Below are positions 53,452 through 62,903 of a stretch of DNA of 64,000 bases, piece by piece. Position 1 is the first letter of the stretch; each line of letters opens with the position of its first letter. A program made the position numbers and the translations under genes. The notes below the pieces were generated by a model. That model was not told the DNA's origin, made no database searches, and was given only the letters and a program-made list of their open reading frames with translations. Origin of the DNA: Bradyrhizobium sp. NFR13 (GTDB taxonomy: Bacteria > Pseudomonadota > Alphaproteobacteria > Rhizobiales > Xanthobacteraceae); the NCBI RefSeq assembly GCF_900114605.1, contig NZ_FOTP01000004.1, positions 310,001-374,000 on the forward strand, given 5' to 3'.

Positions 53452-54153
53452 CTACACCATCTCGCCGCGGGCATTCGCTGCCGCCGCGCGGATGCCGTCG
53501 ATATTCGCCTTGTAGCTTTCCACCGTGCCGCCCTTGAATACGGCCGAGCCGGCGACGAAGGCATTGGCACCTGCTGCGGCGAGTTGCCCGGCGACTGCAG
53601 CGGACACGCCGCCATCGACTTCGATGTCGATCGGACGGCCCGCGGTCATCGCGCGCAGGTCCGAGATCTTGCCGAGCGCGGACGGAATGAACGCCTGGCC
53701 GCCGAAGCCGGGATTGACCGACATCACCAGCACGAGATCGACGAGATCGATCACATATTCGATGGCGGAGATTGGCGTGCCGGGATTGAGCGAGACGCCG
53801 GCCTTCTTGCCGAGATTGCGGATCGCCTGCAGCGTGCGATGCAGATGCGGGCCCGCCTCGGCATGAACGGTGATGTGATCGCAGCCGGCCTTGGCGAAGG
53901 CTTCGAGATAGGGATCGCATGGTGCGATCATCAGATGCGCGTCGAAGATCTTTGTCGTGTGCGGGCGCATCGCCTTGATGACGTCGGGGCCGTAGGAAAT
54001 GTTCGGCACGAAATGGCCGTCCATGACGTCGAGATGCATCCAGTCGGCGCCGGCGGTATCCACGGCGCGGACCTCTTCGCCAAGCCTCGCGAAATCAGCC
54101 GCCAGGATGGACGGGGCGATTACCAGCGGGCGGGGCGTGAAGCTCTGGGACAT
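53452..54153 (-). CDS. rpe: Ribulose-phosphate 3-epimerase
   Basis: 233 aa. Interconverts ribulose-5-phosphate and xylulose-5-phosphate in the pentose-phosphate pathway and, where present, the Calvin cycle. Motifs: [38 protein letters not shown] (metal His and Asp), [18 protein letters not shown] and [30 protein letters not shown] (catalytic Asp). ATG 54153 gives [16 protein letters not shown]. The 289-base region upstream (54154-54442) shows no gene. Confidence 0.96.
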   Translation of the reverse strand: MSQSFTPRPLVIAPSILAADFARLGEEVRAVDTAGADWMHLDVMDGHFVPNISYGPDVIKAMRPHTTKIFDAHLMIAPCDPYLEAFAKAGCDHITVHAEAGPHLHRTLQAIRNLGKKAGVSLNPGTPISAIEYVIDLVDLVLVMSVNPGFGGQAFIPSALGKISDLRAMTAGRPIDIEVDGGVSAAVAGQLAAAGANAFVAGSAVFKGGTVESYKANIDGIRAAAANARGEMV

Positions 54154-54442
54154 CGGGGTTTCCTGGGGTTTCCTGAACATTTTTGGGCGGCGGCGAATGG
54201 ACCGCCTCGCGTAACATGGGGCCGGGGTGCGGGCAACGCGCCAGCCACGGCCGCGCCATCGACGCGCTGCAGCAGGATAGTCCCGGCACATTCTGCCGCA
54301 AGGGCACGATTTGCCGGGAAACGCGCGCGGCCTGTGCGACCAAGGCCGTTGTTTTATCGAACTTTTTTCGCTGGCATGGGGCTTGCTCCATGTTCCCCAG
54401 GGAATTCACGCCGCACGCTGCGGCATGATCAGGAATTTGACG

Positions 54443-55201
54443 ATGCTGCCAGCCCTTGCTGCTGCCACTACCGCGATCGATGCGCTGCAGGCACTCACCA
54501 AGTCGAAGTCGAAGTCGAAGGCCGCCACCACCACGACCGGTGTCACCCAGAAGACCGCCAGCCCGTTCGATGTCGCCAGCACGTCGACGGCGGCGAGCGC
54601 CACGTCGTCGACGGCAACCTCCGCCACCAGCAGCACGAACAGTTCCTACAAGCTGGCCCCGGGCACCATGAGCACGCTGCTCGATGCCCAGAGCCAGCCC
54701 GCGACGGCAGCCTCTTCGGCGAAACGAGCCGACTCGCTGAAAAGACTGATGGGGATGCTCGACAGCGACGGCAGCGGCGGCATCAGCAAGGCGGAGTTCG
54801 AGAAGAAACTTGGCGCCGGCGGCACCAACACCGCCAATGCCGACAAGGTATTCGCCGAGCTCGACAAGAACGGTGACGGCTCGGTCAATATCGATGAACT
54901 GAGCCCGGCGCTGAATGGCGGCAAGGCACATCACGCCGGCGGCGGCGGCGGTATGGGCGGTGGATCTGGGGGTGGCTCTGACACTGCCGGTTCGACCACA
55001 ACGACCACGGTGAATGCTGATGGCAGCACCACGACGTCTATCGCCTATGCGGACGGATCGACGGTGAGTTCGACCACGGCCGTCCCCACGTCGTCCACGT
55101 CATCAACCGCAAGCTCGTCCTATAACGCAATCGAGAAGATGATCGCGCGTCAGGCGCAGCAGATCTCAAATGCGAAGTCGACGCTGGCGATCAGCGCCTG
55201 A
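54443..55201 (+). CDS. EF-hand calcium-binding protein with low-complexity flanks
   Basis: 252 aa from ATG 54443 (AGGAA 9 bases upstream); ATG 54425 would add six residues. Two canonical EF-hand loops, D-S-D-G-S-G-G-I-S-K-A-E and D-K-N-G-D-G-S-V-N-I-D-E, lie at about 105-155 with the usual Asp at position 1 and Glu at 12, so Ca2+ binding is expected. The N-terminal 80 residues and the 155-225 stretch are Ser/Thr/Ala/Gly low-complexity sequence (TKSKSKSKAATTTTG, GGGGGMGGGSGGG). No classic signal peptide; similar proteins in this bacterial group are often predicted secreted. Ends 36 bases inside the convergent KTSC gene. Confidence 0.88.
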   Translation: MLPALAAATTAIDALQALTKSKSKSKAATTTTGVTQKTASPFDVASTSTAASATSSTATSATSSTNSSYKLAPGTMSTLLDAQSQPATAASSAKRADSLKRLMGMLDSDGSGGISKAEFEKKLGAGGTNTANADKVFAELDKNGDGSVNIDELSPALNGGKAHHAGGGGGMGGGSGGGSDTAGSTTTTTVNADGSTTTSIAYADGSTVSSTTAVPTSSTSSTASSSYNAIEKMIARQAQQISNAKSTLAISA

Positions 55202-55417
55202 TCTGCGTTCCGATCCCGAACGCGCCAGTTCGCGATAGGCGAAGCGATCACGAATACGGTGATTGAAGAACGCGCCGCGTGACGCGGCGCTGCTGAAGGC
55301 CGCGTGAACTTCCGGCGGCACCTGCGCATAAGCATACCGGCGGCCGCTGGTGAAAGTGACGCGCAATTCGCGACTCACCGGATCGTAAGCGAGATGTCGA
55401 ATCGCACTCGACGGCAT
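55166..55417 (-). CDS. KTSC-domain protein
   Basis: 83 aa. MPSSAIRHLAYDPVSRELRVTFTSGRRYAYAQVPPEVHAAFSSAASRGAFFNHRIRDRF is a complete KTSC domain (about 60 residues with the conserved S..I....YD......L.V.F..G..Y.Y..VP..v...F..A.S.G.Fbn..I). Function unknown; the domain also occurs fused to lysyl-tRNA-synthetase-like and other proteins. The C-terminal ~20 residues are Arg-rich and read antisense over the last 36 bases of the EF-hand gene, so the true stop may have drifted. Confidence 0.85.
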   Translation of the reverse strand: MPSSAIRHLAYDPVSRELRVTFTSGRRYAYAQVPPEVHAAFSSAASRGAFFNHRIRDRFAYRELARSGSERRSGADRQRRLRI

Positions 55418-55483
55418 CGCACATCCTCCGAATGTCTCCCGGATAGAAACGATTACCGGCGCGATTGGTTGCGGAGCGGTGAC

Positions 55484-56476
55484 CTAGTTCCGGTCGCGAA
55501 ACGCCGGAAGCGCGCTGGCAAACGGCAGCGCCGTCGCTTCGTAGACGCCACGCGCGATGGCGCGTGCGATGACATTGCCTGCGAGCATGCCGAGTTCAGT
55601 AAGCCCGACCAGCGGATCGATCGGCTTCTCGCCCGTCGCGGCCGCAAACACGATGTCGCCGTCGAGCGGCGCATGCACCGGATAGATCGCGCGCGCAAAT
55701 CCGGTCTGCGCCATCATGGCGAGACGCCGTGCCTGCGCCTTGGTCAGGATCGCATCGGTAATAACGACGGCAAGCGTCGTGTTCTCGATCGCGGTTGCCG
55801 CCGGTCCGCCCTTGATACGCATCGCCAGCACCTCGGGTTTCAACTTGTTCGGCATGCCGTGTCCGCCGAACTCGTTGCCGACTTCGAATGGCGCCGCCCA
55901 GAAGTGTGGGCCATCGCCGATCGTGATACTGCCGACCGCATTGACTGCAGCGAGTGCGGCGACGCGCACGCCCGATGGCGTGACGGCGGAGGCCGAGCCG
56001 ATGCCGCCTTTGTAGTTGACTGTCGTGGCCCCGAGCCCTGCGCCGACGCTGCCGAGCTTGAAGCCATCGCTGGCGGCCGCCGCGGCGGCGTAGCCGAGAT
56101 CGCGATAGGGAGGGAAGCGGCCCCAGGCCTTGTCGCCGCCATTGAGCAGGTCGAACAGGATCGCGCCGGGCACGATGGGGACGACGGCATTGCCGATCTG
56201 GTAGCCGCGGCCCTGTTCGGCGAGCCAGGCCTGTACGCCGCCGCCGGCTTCGAGGCCGAAGGCCGAGCCGCCGGCCAGCGCGAGGCCGTGGATGGCGTCC
56301 ACAGTGTTCACAGGATCGAGCAGGGCGCTTTCGCGCGTGCCTGGGCCGCCGCCGCGGATGTCCACCGAGGCCACGGCCGGTTGGTCGAACAGGATGGCGG
56401 TGACGCCGGAGGCCAGTTGGGCGTCGTCCGCGTGGCCGACGCGAACGCCGGCGATATCGGTGAGCAGGTTCTTCAT
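55484..56476 (-). CDS. P1-family (DmpA/NylC type) peptidase-amidase
   Basis: 330 aa. N-terminal-nucleophile hydrolase of family S58/P1: LLTDIAGVRVGHADD at the start, VDIRGGGPGTRE, HGLALAGGSAFGLEAGGGVQAWL, and the self-cleavage site IEN-TTLAVVITDA with the putative nucleophile Thr233 matching the N-TT of the nylon-oligomer hydrolase NylC. The precursor should split into alpha (~1-232) and beta chains. Family members are aminopeptidases, beta-peptidyl peptidases or amidases; substrate not inferable. No signal peptide. Confidence 0.92.
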   Translation of the reverse strand: MKNLLTDIAGVRVGHADDAQLASGVTAILFDQPAVASVDIRGGGPGTRESALLDPVNTVDAIHGLALAGGSAFGLEAGGGVQAWLAEQGRGYQIGNAVVPIVPGAILFDLLNGGDKAWGRFPPYRDLGYAAAAAASDGFKLGSVGAGLGATTVNYKGGIGSASAVTPSGVRVAALAAVNAVGSITIGDGPHFWAAPFEVGNEFGGHGMPNKLKPEVLAMRIKGGPAATAIENTTLAVVITDAILTKAQARRLAMMAQTGFARAIYPVHAPLDGDIVFAAATGEKPIDPLVGLTELGMLAGNVIARAIARGVYEATALPFASALPAFRDRN

Positions 56477-56614
56477 GGCGGTTCCCTCTTGGCCCGACCA
56501 GACCGCAGCAAGGCTGCCCGGTCAACCGATCACGCGTGATCACAACAGCCGGAAGTGGCGGGCATTTGATCCATCCCGCTTGCATCCCGTCATGTCAGCA
56601 GTGCATCTAGCCGC

Positions 56615-57349
56615 ATGATCTCCGATGTCACGATCCCCGCCGCATTGATTGCCGGCATTGTCTCATTCCTGTCGCCCTGCGTGCTGCCGCTGGTGCCGCC
56701 CTATCTCATCTATCTCACCGGCGCGACCATCGAGCACGTCGCCAATGACGAGCAGGAAGCGGCCTCCAGGCGCGCGGTGATGATCTCGGCGGCCGTGTTC
56801 GTGCTGGGCTTCTCCACGGTGTTCGTGGCGCTCGGCGCCAGCGCCAGCCTGGTCGGCAGTGTGGTCCGTGCCTATGCGGCGGAACTGTCGGTTATCGCCG
56901 GCGTCCTGATCATCCTGATGGGCTTGCATTTTCTTGGCCTGACCCGGATCGGTCTCCTGATGCGCGAGGGGCGTCTGAGCATGCCCAGACCCGTGGGACT
57001 GTGGGGCGCCTATGTGATGGGGCTGGCTTTCGCGTTTGGCTGGACGCCGTGCATCGGTCCGATCCTTGCGGCGATCCTGTCGGTGGCGGCGGCAGAAGCA
57101 ACGGTGACCAAGGGCGCGGGATTGCTCGCGGTCTATTCCCTCGGCCTCGGCATCCCGTTCCTAATCGCGGCCTTCATGGTGGAGCAATTCTCCAGCATGT
57201 TCGCACGCATGAAGAAGCATCTTGTCCATGTCGAGCGCGCCATGGGCGTGCTGATGGTGATCACCGGCATCGCGTTTCTCACCGGCGCCGTGTCGAATGC
57301 CAGCACCTGGCTGCTGGAGACGTTTCCCGCGCTACAGAATTTCGGGTAG
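56615..57349 (+). CDS. ccdA: Cytochrome c biogenesis protein CcdA
   Basis: 244 aa, six transmembrane helices. Both redox cysteines are in their conserved positions: SFLSPCVLPLVPPYLIYLTG in helix 1 and GWTPCIGPILAAILS in helix 4. CcdA moves reducing power from cytoplasmic thioredoxin across the inner membrane to periplasmic thiol proteins for cytochrome c maturation. Single-gene unit, converging on the liv binding-protein gene with a strong palindrome between. Confidence 0.95.
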   Translation: MISDVTIPAALIAGIVSFLSPCVLPLVPPYLIYLTGATIEHVANDEQEAASRRAVMISAAVFVLGFSTVFVALGASASLVGSVVRAYAAELSVIAGVLIILMGLHFLGLTRIGLLMREGRLSMPRPVGLWGAYVMGLAFAFGWTPCIGPILAAILSVAAAEATVTKGAGLLAVYSLGLGIPFLIAAFMVEQFSSMFARMKKHLVHVERAMGVLMVITGIAFLTGAVSNASTWLLETFPALQNFG

Positions 57350-57357
57350 GGAGCTCT

Positions 57358-57394
57358 CTCAACCTCTCCCCGCGAAGAGTGGGGAGAGGTTGAG
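57358..57394. terminator. 14-bp palindrome between convergent genes, likely bidirectional terminator
   Basis: CTCAACCTCTCCCC (57358-57371) pairs exactly with GGGGAGAGGTTGAG (57381-57394) around a 9-base loop. It lies 8 bases after the ccdA stop and 21 bases past the binding-protein stop. It is a third copy of the CCTCTCCCC hairpin found at 49885 and 50052. Confidence 0.65.
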
Positions 57395-57415
57395 GAAAGC
57401 GCTCGCGGCGCCAGC

Positions 57416-58543
57416 TCACGTCCCCTTGTTGCTGATCTCCGCATAGTTGCCCTTGGCGTCCCACTTGTAGACGACATAGTCGATCGCCTTGATGTCGCCC
57501 TTGGCGTCGAATGCCATCTTGCCGAGTACGGTGTCCCATTCGCCGGCCTTGATCGTGTCCATCACCTTCTTGGTGTCGGTGGTGCCAGCCTTGGCGACGG
57601 CCTGCGACCAGACCTGGAACGCCGCATAAGTGTAGAGCGTGTAGCCTTCCGGATCGATGTTCTTGGCCTTGAACTTCTCGACAATCGCCTTGGCGGTCGG
57701 CTTGTTGCGCGGGTCGGGACCGAAGGTGAACAGCGTGCCTTCCGCCGCGGGGCCGGTGATTGAGGCGAATTCCTTGTCGTTCATGGCGTCGCCGGCCATC
57801 AACACGGTCTTGAGGCCCTGGTCGCGCATCTGGCGCAGGATCAGGCCAGCTTCCTGGTGATAACCACCAACGTAAACGAGATCGATATTTTCGCGCTTCA
57901 GGCGCGAGACGATCGAGTTGAAATCCTTGTCGCCCTTGGTGTAGCTCTCGAACATCTTCTCGGTGAAGCCTGCCTTGTTCAGCGCCTTCTTGGTCTCGTC
58001 GGCGAGACCCTTGCCGTAAGTGGTCTTGTCGTTGAGGATCGCGACGTTCTTGCCCTTGAAGTTCCTGGCAATGTAGTCGGCGGCAACGAGGCCCTGCTGG
58101 TCGTCACGGCCGCAGACGCGCAGCACATTGGTGAGCTTGCGTTCGGTGAATAGCGGATTGGTCGACGCCGGCGTGATCTGCAGCACGTTACCGTCGGCAT
58201 AGGCTTCCGAGGCCGGGATCGACGACGACGAGCAGAAATGGCCGGCAACGAACGGCACCTTGGAGCTTGCAAGCTTCTCGGCGATGGAGCGGGCCTGTTT
58301 GGGATCGCAGGAATCGTCGCCGACCTGCAGCGCCAGCTTCTTGCCGAGCACGCCGCCAGCGGCATTGAGATCGGCCACAGCCTGGTCGGCGCCGTTCTTC
58401 ATCTGGCGGCCGAAGGCGGATTCGCCGCCCGTCATCGGGCCGGCGACCGCGACATTGATGTCCTGCGCAAAAGCTGCGGTTGAGAGCAGCGACGCGGCAA
58501 AGGCAAGCCCGGTCAGCTGGCCGATCACATTCAATGGTTTCAT
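57416..58543 (-). CDS. livK: Branched-chain amino-acid ABC transporter substrate-binding protein (copy 1)
   Basis: 375 aa from ATG 58543. Signal peptide ~1-26 (QLTGLAFAASLLSTAAFA-QDI). Mature start DINVAVAGPMTGGESAFGRQMKNGADQAVADLNAAGG is the LivJ/LivK signature; a disulfide Cys pair is seen in GDDSCDPKQAR and GHFCSSSSIPASEAYADG, and NVLRVCGRDDQQG follows. Delivers leucine, isoleucine, valine or related ligands to LivHMGF. Nearly identical in plan to the gene at 58753. The gap between the copies contains a 12-bp hairpin, so each copy may be transcribed separately. Confidence 0.94.
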   Translation of the reverse strand: MKPLNVIGQLTGLAFAASLLSTAAFAQDINVAVAGPMTGGESAFGRQMKNGADQAVADLNAAGGVLGKKLALQVGDDSCDPKQARSIAEKLASSKVPFVAGHFCSSSSIPASEAYADGNVLQITPASTNPLFTERKLTNVLRVCGRDDQQGLVAADYIARNFKGKNVAILNDKTTYGKGLADETKKALNKAGFTEKMFESYTKGDKDFNSIVSRLKRENIDLVYVGGYHQEAGLILRQMRDQGLKTVLMAGDAMNDKEFASITGPAAEGTLFTFGPDPRNKPTAKAIVEKFKAKNIDPEGYTLYTYAAFQVWSQAVAKAGTTDTKKVMDTIKAGEWDTVLGKMAFDAKGDIKAIDYVVYKWDAKGNYAEISNKGT

Positions 58544-58711
58544 GGGGATGATCCTCGCAAAGAGTTTTCGGCCACAACGCAATCCGGCCGCCCGAACGAT
58601 AGGATCATTCTCAACTTATTTTGATGCCGAGTCATCGGCAATTTTCGGCCGCAAACAGCCAGCCTGTGAGTCCGGCTGCGGCAGGTCGTCGCAAGAGCTT
58701 TCGCTGTGCGA

Positions 58712-58744
58712 GCCGCACCTCTCGCTATGCGGGAGAGGTGCGGC
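58712..58744 (-). terminator. 12-bp palindrome after the second binding-protein gene
   Basis: GCCGCACCTCTC and GAGAGGTGCGGC form a perfect stem with a 9-base loop, starting 9 bases past the stop codon at 58753 on the minus strand. No T-run follows; the CACCTCTC core is related to the other CCTCTCCCC hairpins. Confidence 0.55.
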
Positions 58745-58752
58745 CGGCAGGC

Positions 58753-59862
58753 TTACTGCTTCAGTTCGGCGTAGTCGCCCTTGGCGTCCCACTTGTAGAC
58801 GACGTAGTCGATGGCCTTGATGTCGCCCTTGGCGTCGAAGGCCAGCTTGCCGAGCACGGTGTCCCATTCGCCGGCCTTGATCGTGTCCATCACCTTCTTG
58901 GTGTCGGTGGTGCCGGCCTTGGCGACGGCCAGCGACCAGACCTGGAACGCCGCATAGGTGTAAAGCGTGTAGCCCTCGGGGTCGATGTTCTTGGCCTTGA
59001 AGCGGTCGACGATCGCCTTGGCGGTCGGCTTGTTGCGCGGGTCGGGGCCGAAGGTGAACAGCGTGCCTTCCGCAGCCGGGCCGGTGATCGAGGCGAACTC
59101 CTTGTCGTTGATAGCGTCGCCCGCCATCAGCACCGTCTTGAGGCCCTGGTCGCGCATCTGGCGCACGATGAGCCCAGCTTCCTGGTGATAGCCGCCCACG
59201 TAGACCAGATCGATACTGTCGCGCTTCAGACGCGATACGATCGCATTAAAATCCTTGTCGCCCTTGTTGTAGCTCTCGAACATCTTCTCAGTGACGCCGG
59301 CCTTGTTCAGCGCCTTCCTGGTCTCGTCGGCGAGGCCTTTTCCATAGGTCGTCTTGTCGTTCAGGATCGCGATATTCTTGCCCTTGTAGTTCTTGGCAAT
59401 GTACTCGCCGGCGACAAAACCCTGCTGATCGTCGCGGCCGCAGACGCGCAGCACATTGGCGAGCTTGCGTTCGGTGAATAGCGGATTGGTCGAGCCCGGC
59501 GAGATCTGCAGCACATTGCCGTCGGCATAGGCCTCCGATGCCGGGATCGACGACGACGAACAATAGTGACCGGCGACGAACGGAATGCGCGCGCTGGCGA
59601 ATTTCTCGGCAATCGAGCGTGCCTGTTTGGGATCGCATGCGTCATCGCCGACCTGTAGGGCCAGCTTCTTGTTCAACAGACCGCCGGCGGCGTTGATATC
59701 TGCGACGGCGAGTTCGGCGCCATTCTTGAACTGGCGGCCGAAGGCGGATTCGCTGCCGGTCATCGAGGATGCGACGGCGACAGGAATATCCTGTGCCAAT
59801 GCAACGGACGCCAGCGCAATTGAAGCACCCGCCGTCAGGCCGATGAGTTTGATGAATTTCAT
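58753..59862 (-). CDS. livK: Branched-chain amino-acid ABC transporter substrate-binding protein (copy 2)
   Basis: 369 aa. Signal peptide ~1-23 (TAGASIALASVALA-QDI). Mature start DIPVAVASSMTGSESAFGRQFKNGAELAVADINAAGG. It carries the same blocks as copy 1 (GDDACDPKQARSIAEKFAS, GHYCSSSSIPASEAYADGNVLQISPGSTNPLFTERKLANVLRVCGRDDQQG, KAIDYVVYKWDAKGDYAELK), with most residues unchanged from about 130 to the end. Differences cluster near the N-terminal ligand lobe (AGPMTGG versus ASSMTGS), which could change ligand preference. Lies 148 bases downstream of livF. Confidence 0.94.
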   Translation of the reverse strand: MKFIKLIGLTAGASIALASVALAQDIPVAVASSMTGSESAFGRQFKNGAELAVADINAAGGLLNKKLALQVGDDACDPKQARSIAEKFASARIPFVAGHYCSSSSIPASEAYADGNVLQISPGSTNPLFTERKLANVLRVCGRDDQQGFVAGEYIAKNYKGKNIAILNDKTTYGKGLADETRKALNKAGVTEKMFESYNKGDKDFNAIVSRLKRDSIDLVYVGGYHQEAGLIVRQMRDQGLKTVLMAGDAINDKEFASITGPAAEGTLFTFGPDPRNKPTAKAIVDRFKAKNIDPEGYTLYTYAAFQVWSLAVAKAGTTDTKKVMDTIKAGEWDTVLGKLAFDAKGDIKAIDYVVYKWDAKGDYAELKQ

Positions 59863-60009
59863 AGGAAGTCCCCGTGTTCCGTTCGAATGCAGACAGTTGC
59901 GACGCCGTGACGGAATCGCGATCGGCGCATCATTCTACCTTCAAAATAGTGTCGATTGTTTGCATCGCTCTGCGTGTTCGATGGTCATGCGATGAAGGAT
60001 ATCGATTCG

Positions 60010-60743
<734 letters not shown>

Positions 60744-60747
<4 letters not shown>

Positions 60748-61574
60748 GTCTCGCCCTCCATCACCGCGATCGCTTCCTCTTCATCCGCGCCGAGATAGGC
60801 GGCGATCACCTTTGGATTGTCGCGGATCTGCCGCGGCGTGCCGTCGGCGATCTTCACGCCGTAATCGAGCACGTTGATATGGTCGGAGATTTCCATCACC
60901 ACCGACATGTCATGCTCGATGAGCAGGATCGAGGTGCCGTGCTCGGCACGGATCTTCAGCAGCAGCTCGTTGAGCGCGGCGCTTTCGCGTGCATTGAGGC
61001 CGGCAGCGGGCTCGTCGAGGCAGAGCAGTGCCGGCTCGGTACACATCGCGCGCGCGATTTCGAGGCGTCGCTGGTCGCCGTAGGGCAGGTTGCCGGCTGC
61101 ATCGTCTGCGCGCTCCAGCAGGCCGATCTGATCGAGCCAGTAGCGCGCGAGGTCGATCGCAGCCTTCTCGGCGGCCCGGTAGCTGGGCACGCCGAACAGG
61201 CCGAGAAACGTAAAGCCCGAAGCGCGCATCAGCGTGTTGTGCTGCGCCACCATCAGGTTTTCCAGTGCGGTCATCCCGGGAAACAGCCGGATATTCTGGA
61301 AGGTCCGCGCGACCCTGGCGATCTTCGAGATGCGGAAGTCGTTCAGTCGCTCCAGCCGCCATTCACCATCGCTGTGGCGCAGCTTGATGGTGCCGGATGT
61401 CGGCTTGTAGAAGCCGGTGATGCAATTGAAGACGGTGGTTTTTCCGGCGCCGTTCGGGCCGATCAGTGCAGTGATCTTGCCGCGTTCGGCCGTGAAGGAG
61501 AGATCGTTGACGGCGACGATGCCGCCGAAGCGCATCGTCAGATTTTCAACGCTGAGAATGTCGTTGATGTTCAT
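60744..61574 (-). CDS. livG: Branched-chain amino-acid ABC transporter ATP-binding protein LivG
   Basis: 276 aa. Walker A GPNGAGKTT, LivG-type signature LPYGDQRRLEIARAM in place of LSGGQ, Walker B LLCLDEPAAGLN and LIEHDMSVVMEISD with the switch His. The insertion NTLMRASGFTFLGLFGVPSYRAAEKAA between Walker A and signature is typical of LivG. Overlaps livF and livM by 4 bases each, so the three genes are translationally coupled. Confidence 0.97.
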
Positions 61575-62893
61575 CCGTGTCCCTCTTTGACGAGGTCGGA
61601 CGAGATTGCCGTATTGCGTTCGAGAAAGACGGTCGGCGCGCGGTGACCGATCAGGCCGCGCGGGCGCCAGATCATCAGCAGCACCATGGCGCCGCCGAAC
61701 ACCAGCATGCGGAATTGCTCGAGTCCTCTGAACAGTTCGAAGCCGCCGATCATCGCCAGCGCTGCGAGCGCCACGCCGAGTTGCGAGCCCATGCCGCCGA
61801 GCACGACGATGGCCAGCACCAGCGCGGATTCATGGAAGGTGAAGGATTCCGGGCTGATGAAACCCTGACGGGTCGCAAAGAACGCGCCGGCGAAGCCGCC
61901 GAACATGGCACCGGTGGCGAAGGCGGTGAGCTTCGTCGTCGTGGTGTTGATGCCCAGCGCGCGGCAGGCGACTTCGTCCTCGCGCAGTGCTTCCCAGGCG
62001 CGGCCAATGGGTAGGCGGCGCAGGCGGATGGTGACCCAGTTGGTGAGCAGTGCGAGGGCGAGGATCAGATAAAATAGAAAGACGATACGGTGGGTCGGCG
62101 AGAACTCGATGCGAAGGAGGGTAGCGAGGCCGTCATCGCCGGGCGTCAGCGGAATGCCGAACATGGTTGGGCGCGGAATGCCGGAGATGCCGTTGGGGCC
62201 GCCGGTGAGCGTCTGCCAGTTGATGATGACGAGGCGGATGATCTCGCCAAAGGCCAGCGTAACGATGGCGAGATAGTCACCGCGCAGCCGCAGGACCGGA
62301 AAGCCGAGCAGCACGCCGAAGAACGCGGCGAGGATACCCGCGAGTGGTAGGCAGATCCAGAACGACAGGCCGAAATTGGTGGCCAGCAGCGCGTAGGAAT
62401 AGGCGCCGACGGCATAGAAAGCGACATAGCCGAGATCGAGAAGACCGGCGAGGCCGACAACCACATTGAGGCCCCAGCCGAGCATCACGTAAGTCAGCAC
62501 GAGAATGCCGAGATCTAGGATGTAACGCTCGTCGTAGAAGATCACCGGGACGAGGAAGGTGAAGATCAACAGCGCCGGCACCAGTGCACGGCCGGCGAAG
62601 GAAAATACCTTCTGCGCCGATGGCGGCACGACGCGCACGGTGTCCACTGGGCCCCACCAGCGGCGCAGCAACTCCATCGCGATACTGCCGCCGAACACCA
62701 CGGCGACCATGGCGGCGAGATCGCCGAAGCGGGTCCACCAGGTCAGTTGCCCGTCGGAGCCGGCCTCGGTGCGGATGCCGATCATCAGCGAGAACAGCAC
62801 CAGCGCCACCAGCGCGGAGATCACGGCCTTCTTCAGGATGAATGCGGCGTCCGGGCCGCGGGCAGTCTTTGCTTGTGATGCGTTTGCTGCCAC
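61571..62893 (-). CDS. livM: Branched-chain amino-acid ABC transporter permease LivM
   Basis: 440 aa. Long LivM with an N-terminal extra region (~1-120, including three hydrophobic segments, LVALVLFSLMIGIRTEAG) before the core permease (YILDLGILVLTYVMLGWGLNVVVGLAGLLDLGYVAFYAVGAY). The EAA-like cytoplasmic loop GRAWEALREDEVACRALGINTTTTKLTAFATGAMFGGFAGAFFA contacts the ATPases. About 10-11 membrane helices. Ten bases separate it from livH upstream. Confidence 0.96.
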   Translation of the reverse strand: MAANASQAKTARGPDAAFILKKAVISALVALVLFSLMIGIRTEAGSDGQLTWWTRFGDLAAMVAVVFGGSIAMELLRRWWGPVDTVRVVPPSAQKVFSFAGRALVPALLIFTFLVPVIFYDERYILDLGILVLTYVMLGWGLNVVVGLAGLLDLGYVAFYAVGAYSYALLATNFGLSFWICLPLAGILAAFFGVLLGFPVLRLRGDYLAIVTLAFGEIIRLVIINWQTLTGGPNGISGIPRPTMFGIPLTPGDDGLATLLRIEFSPTHRIVFLFYLILALALLTNWVTIRLRRLPIGRAWEALREDEVACRALGINTTTTKLTAFATGAMFGGFAGAFFATRQGFISPESFTFHESALVLAIVVLGGMGSQLGVALAALAMIGGFELFRGLEQFRMLVFGGAMVLLMIWRPRGLIGHRAPTVFLERNTAISSDLVKEGHG

Positions 62894-62903
62894 TTGGATC
62901 CCG

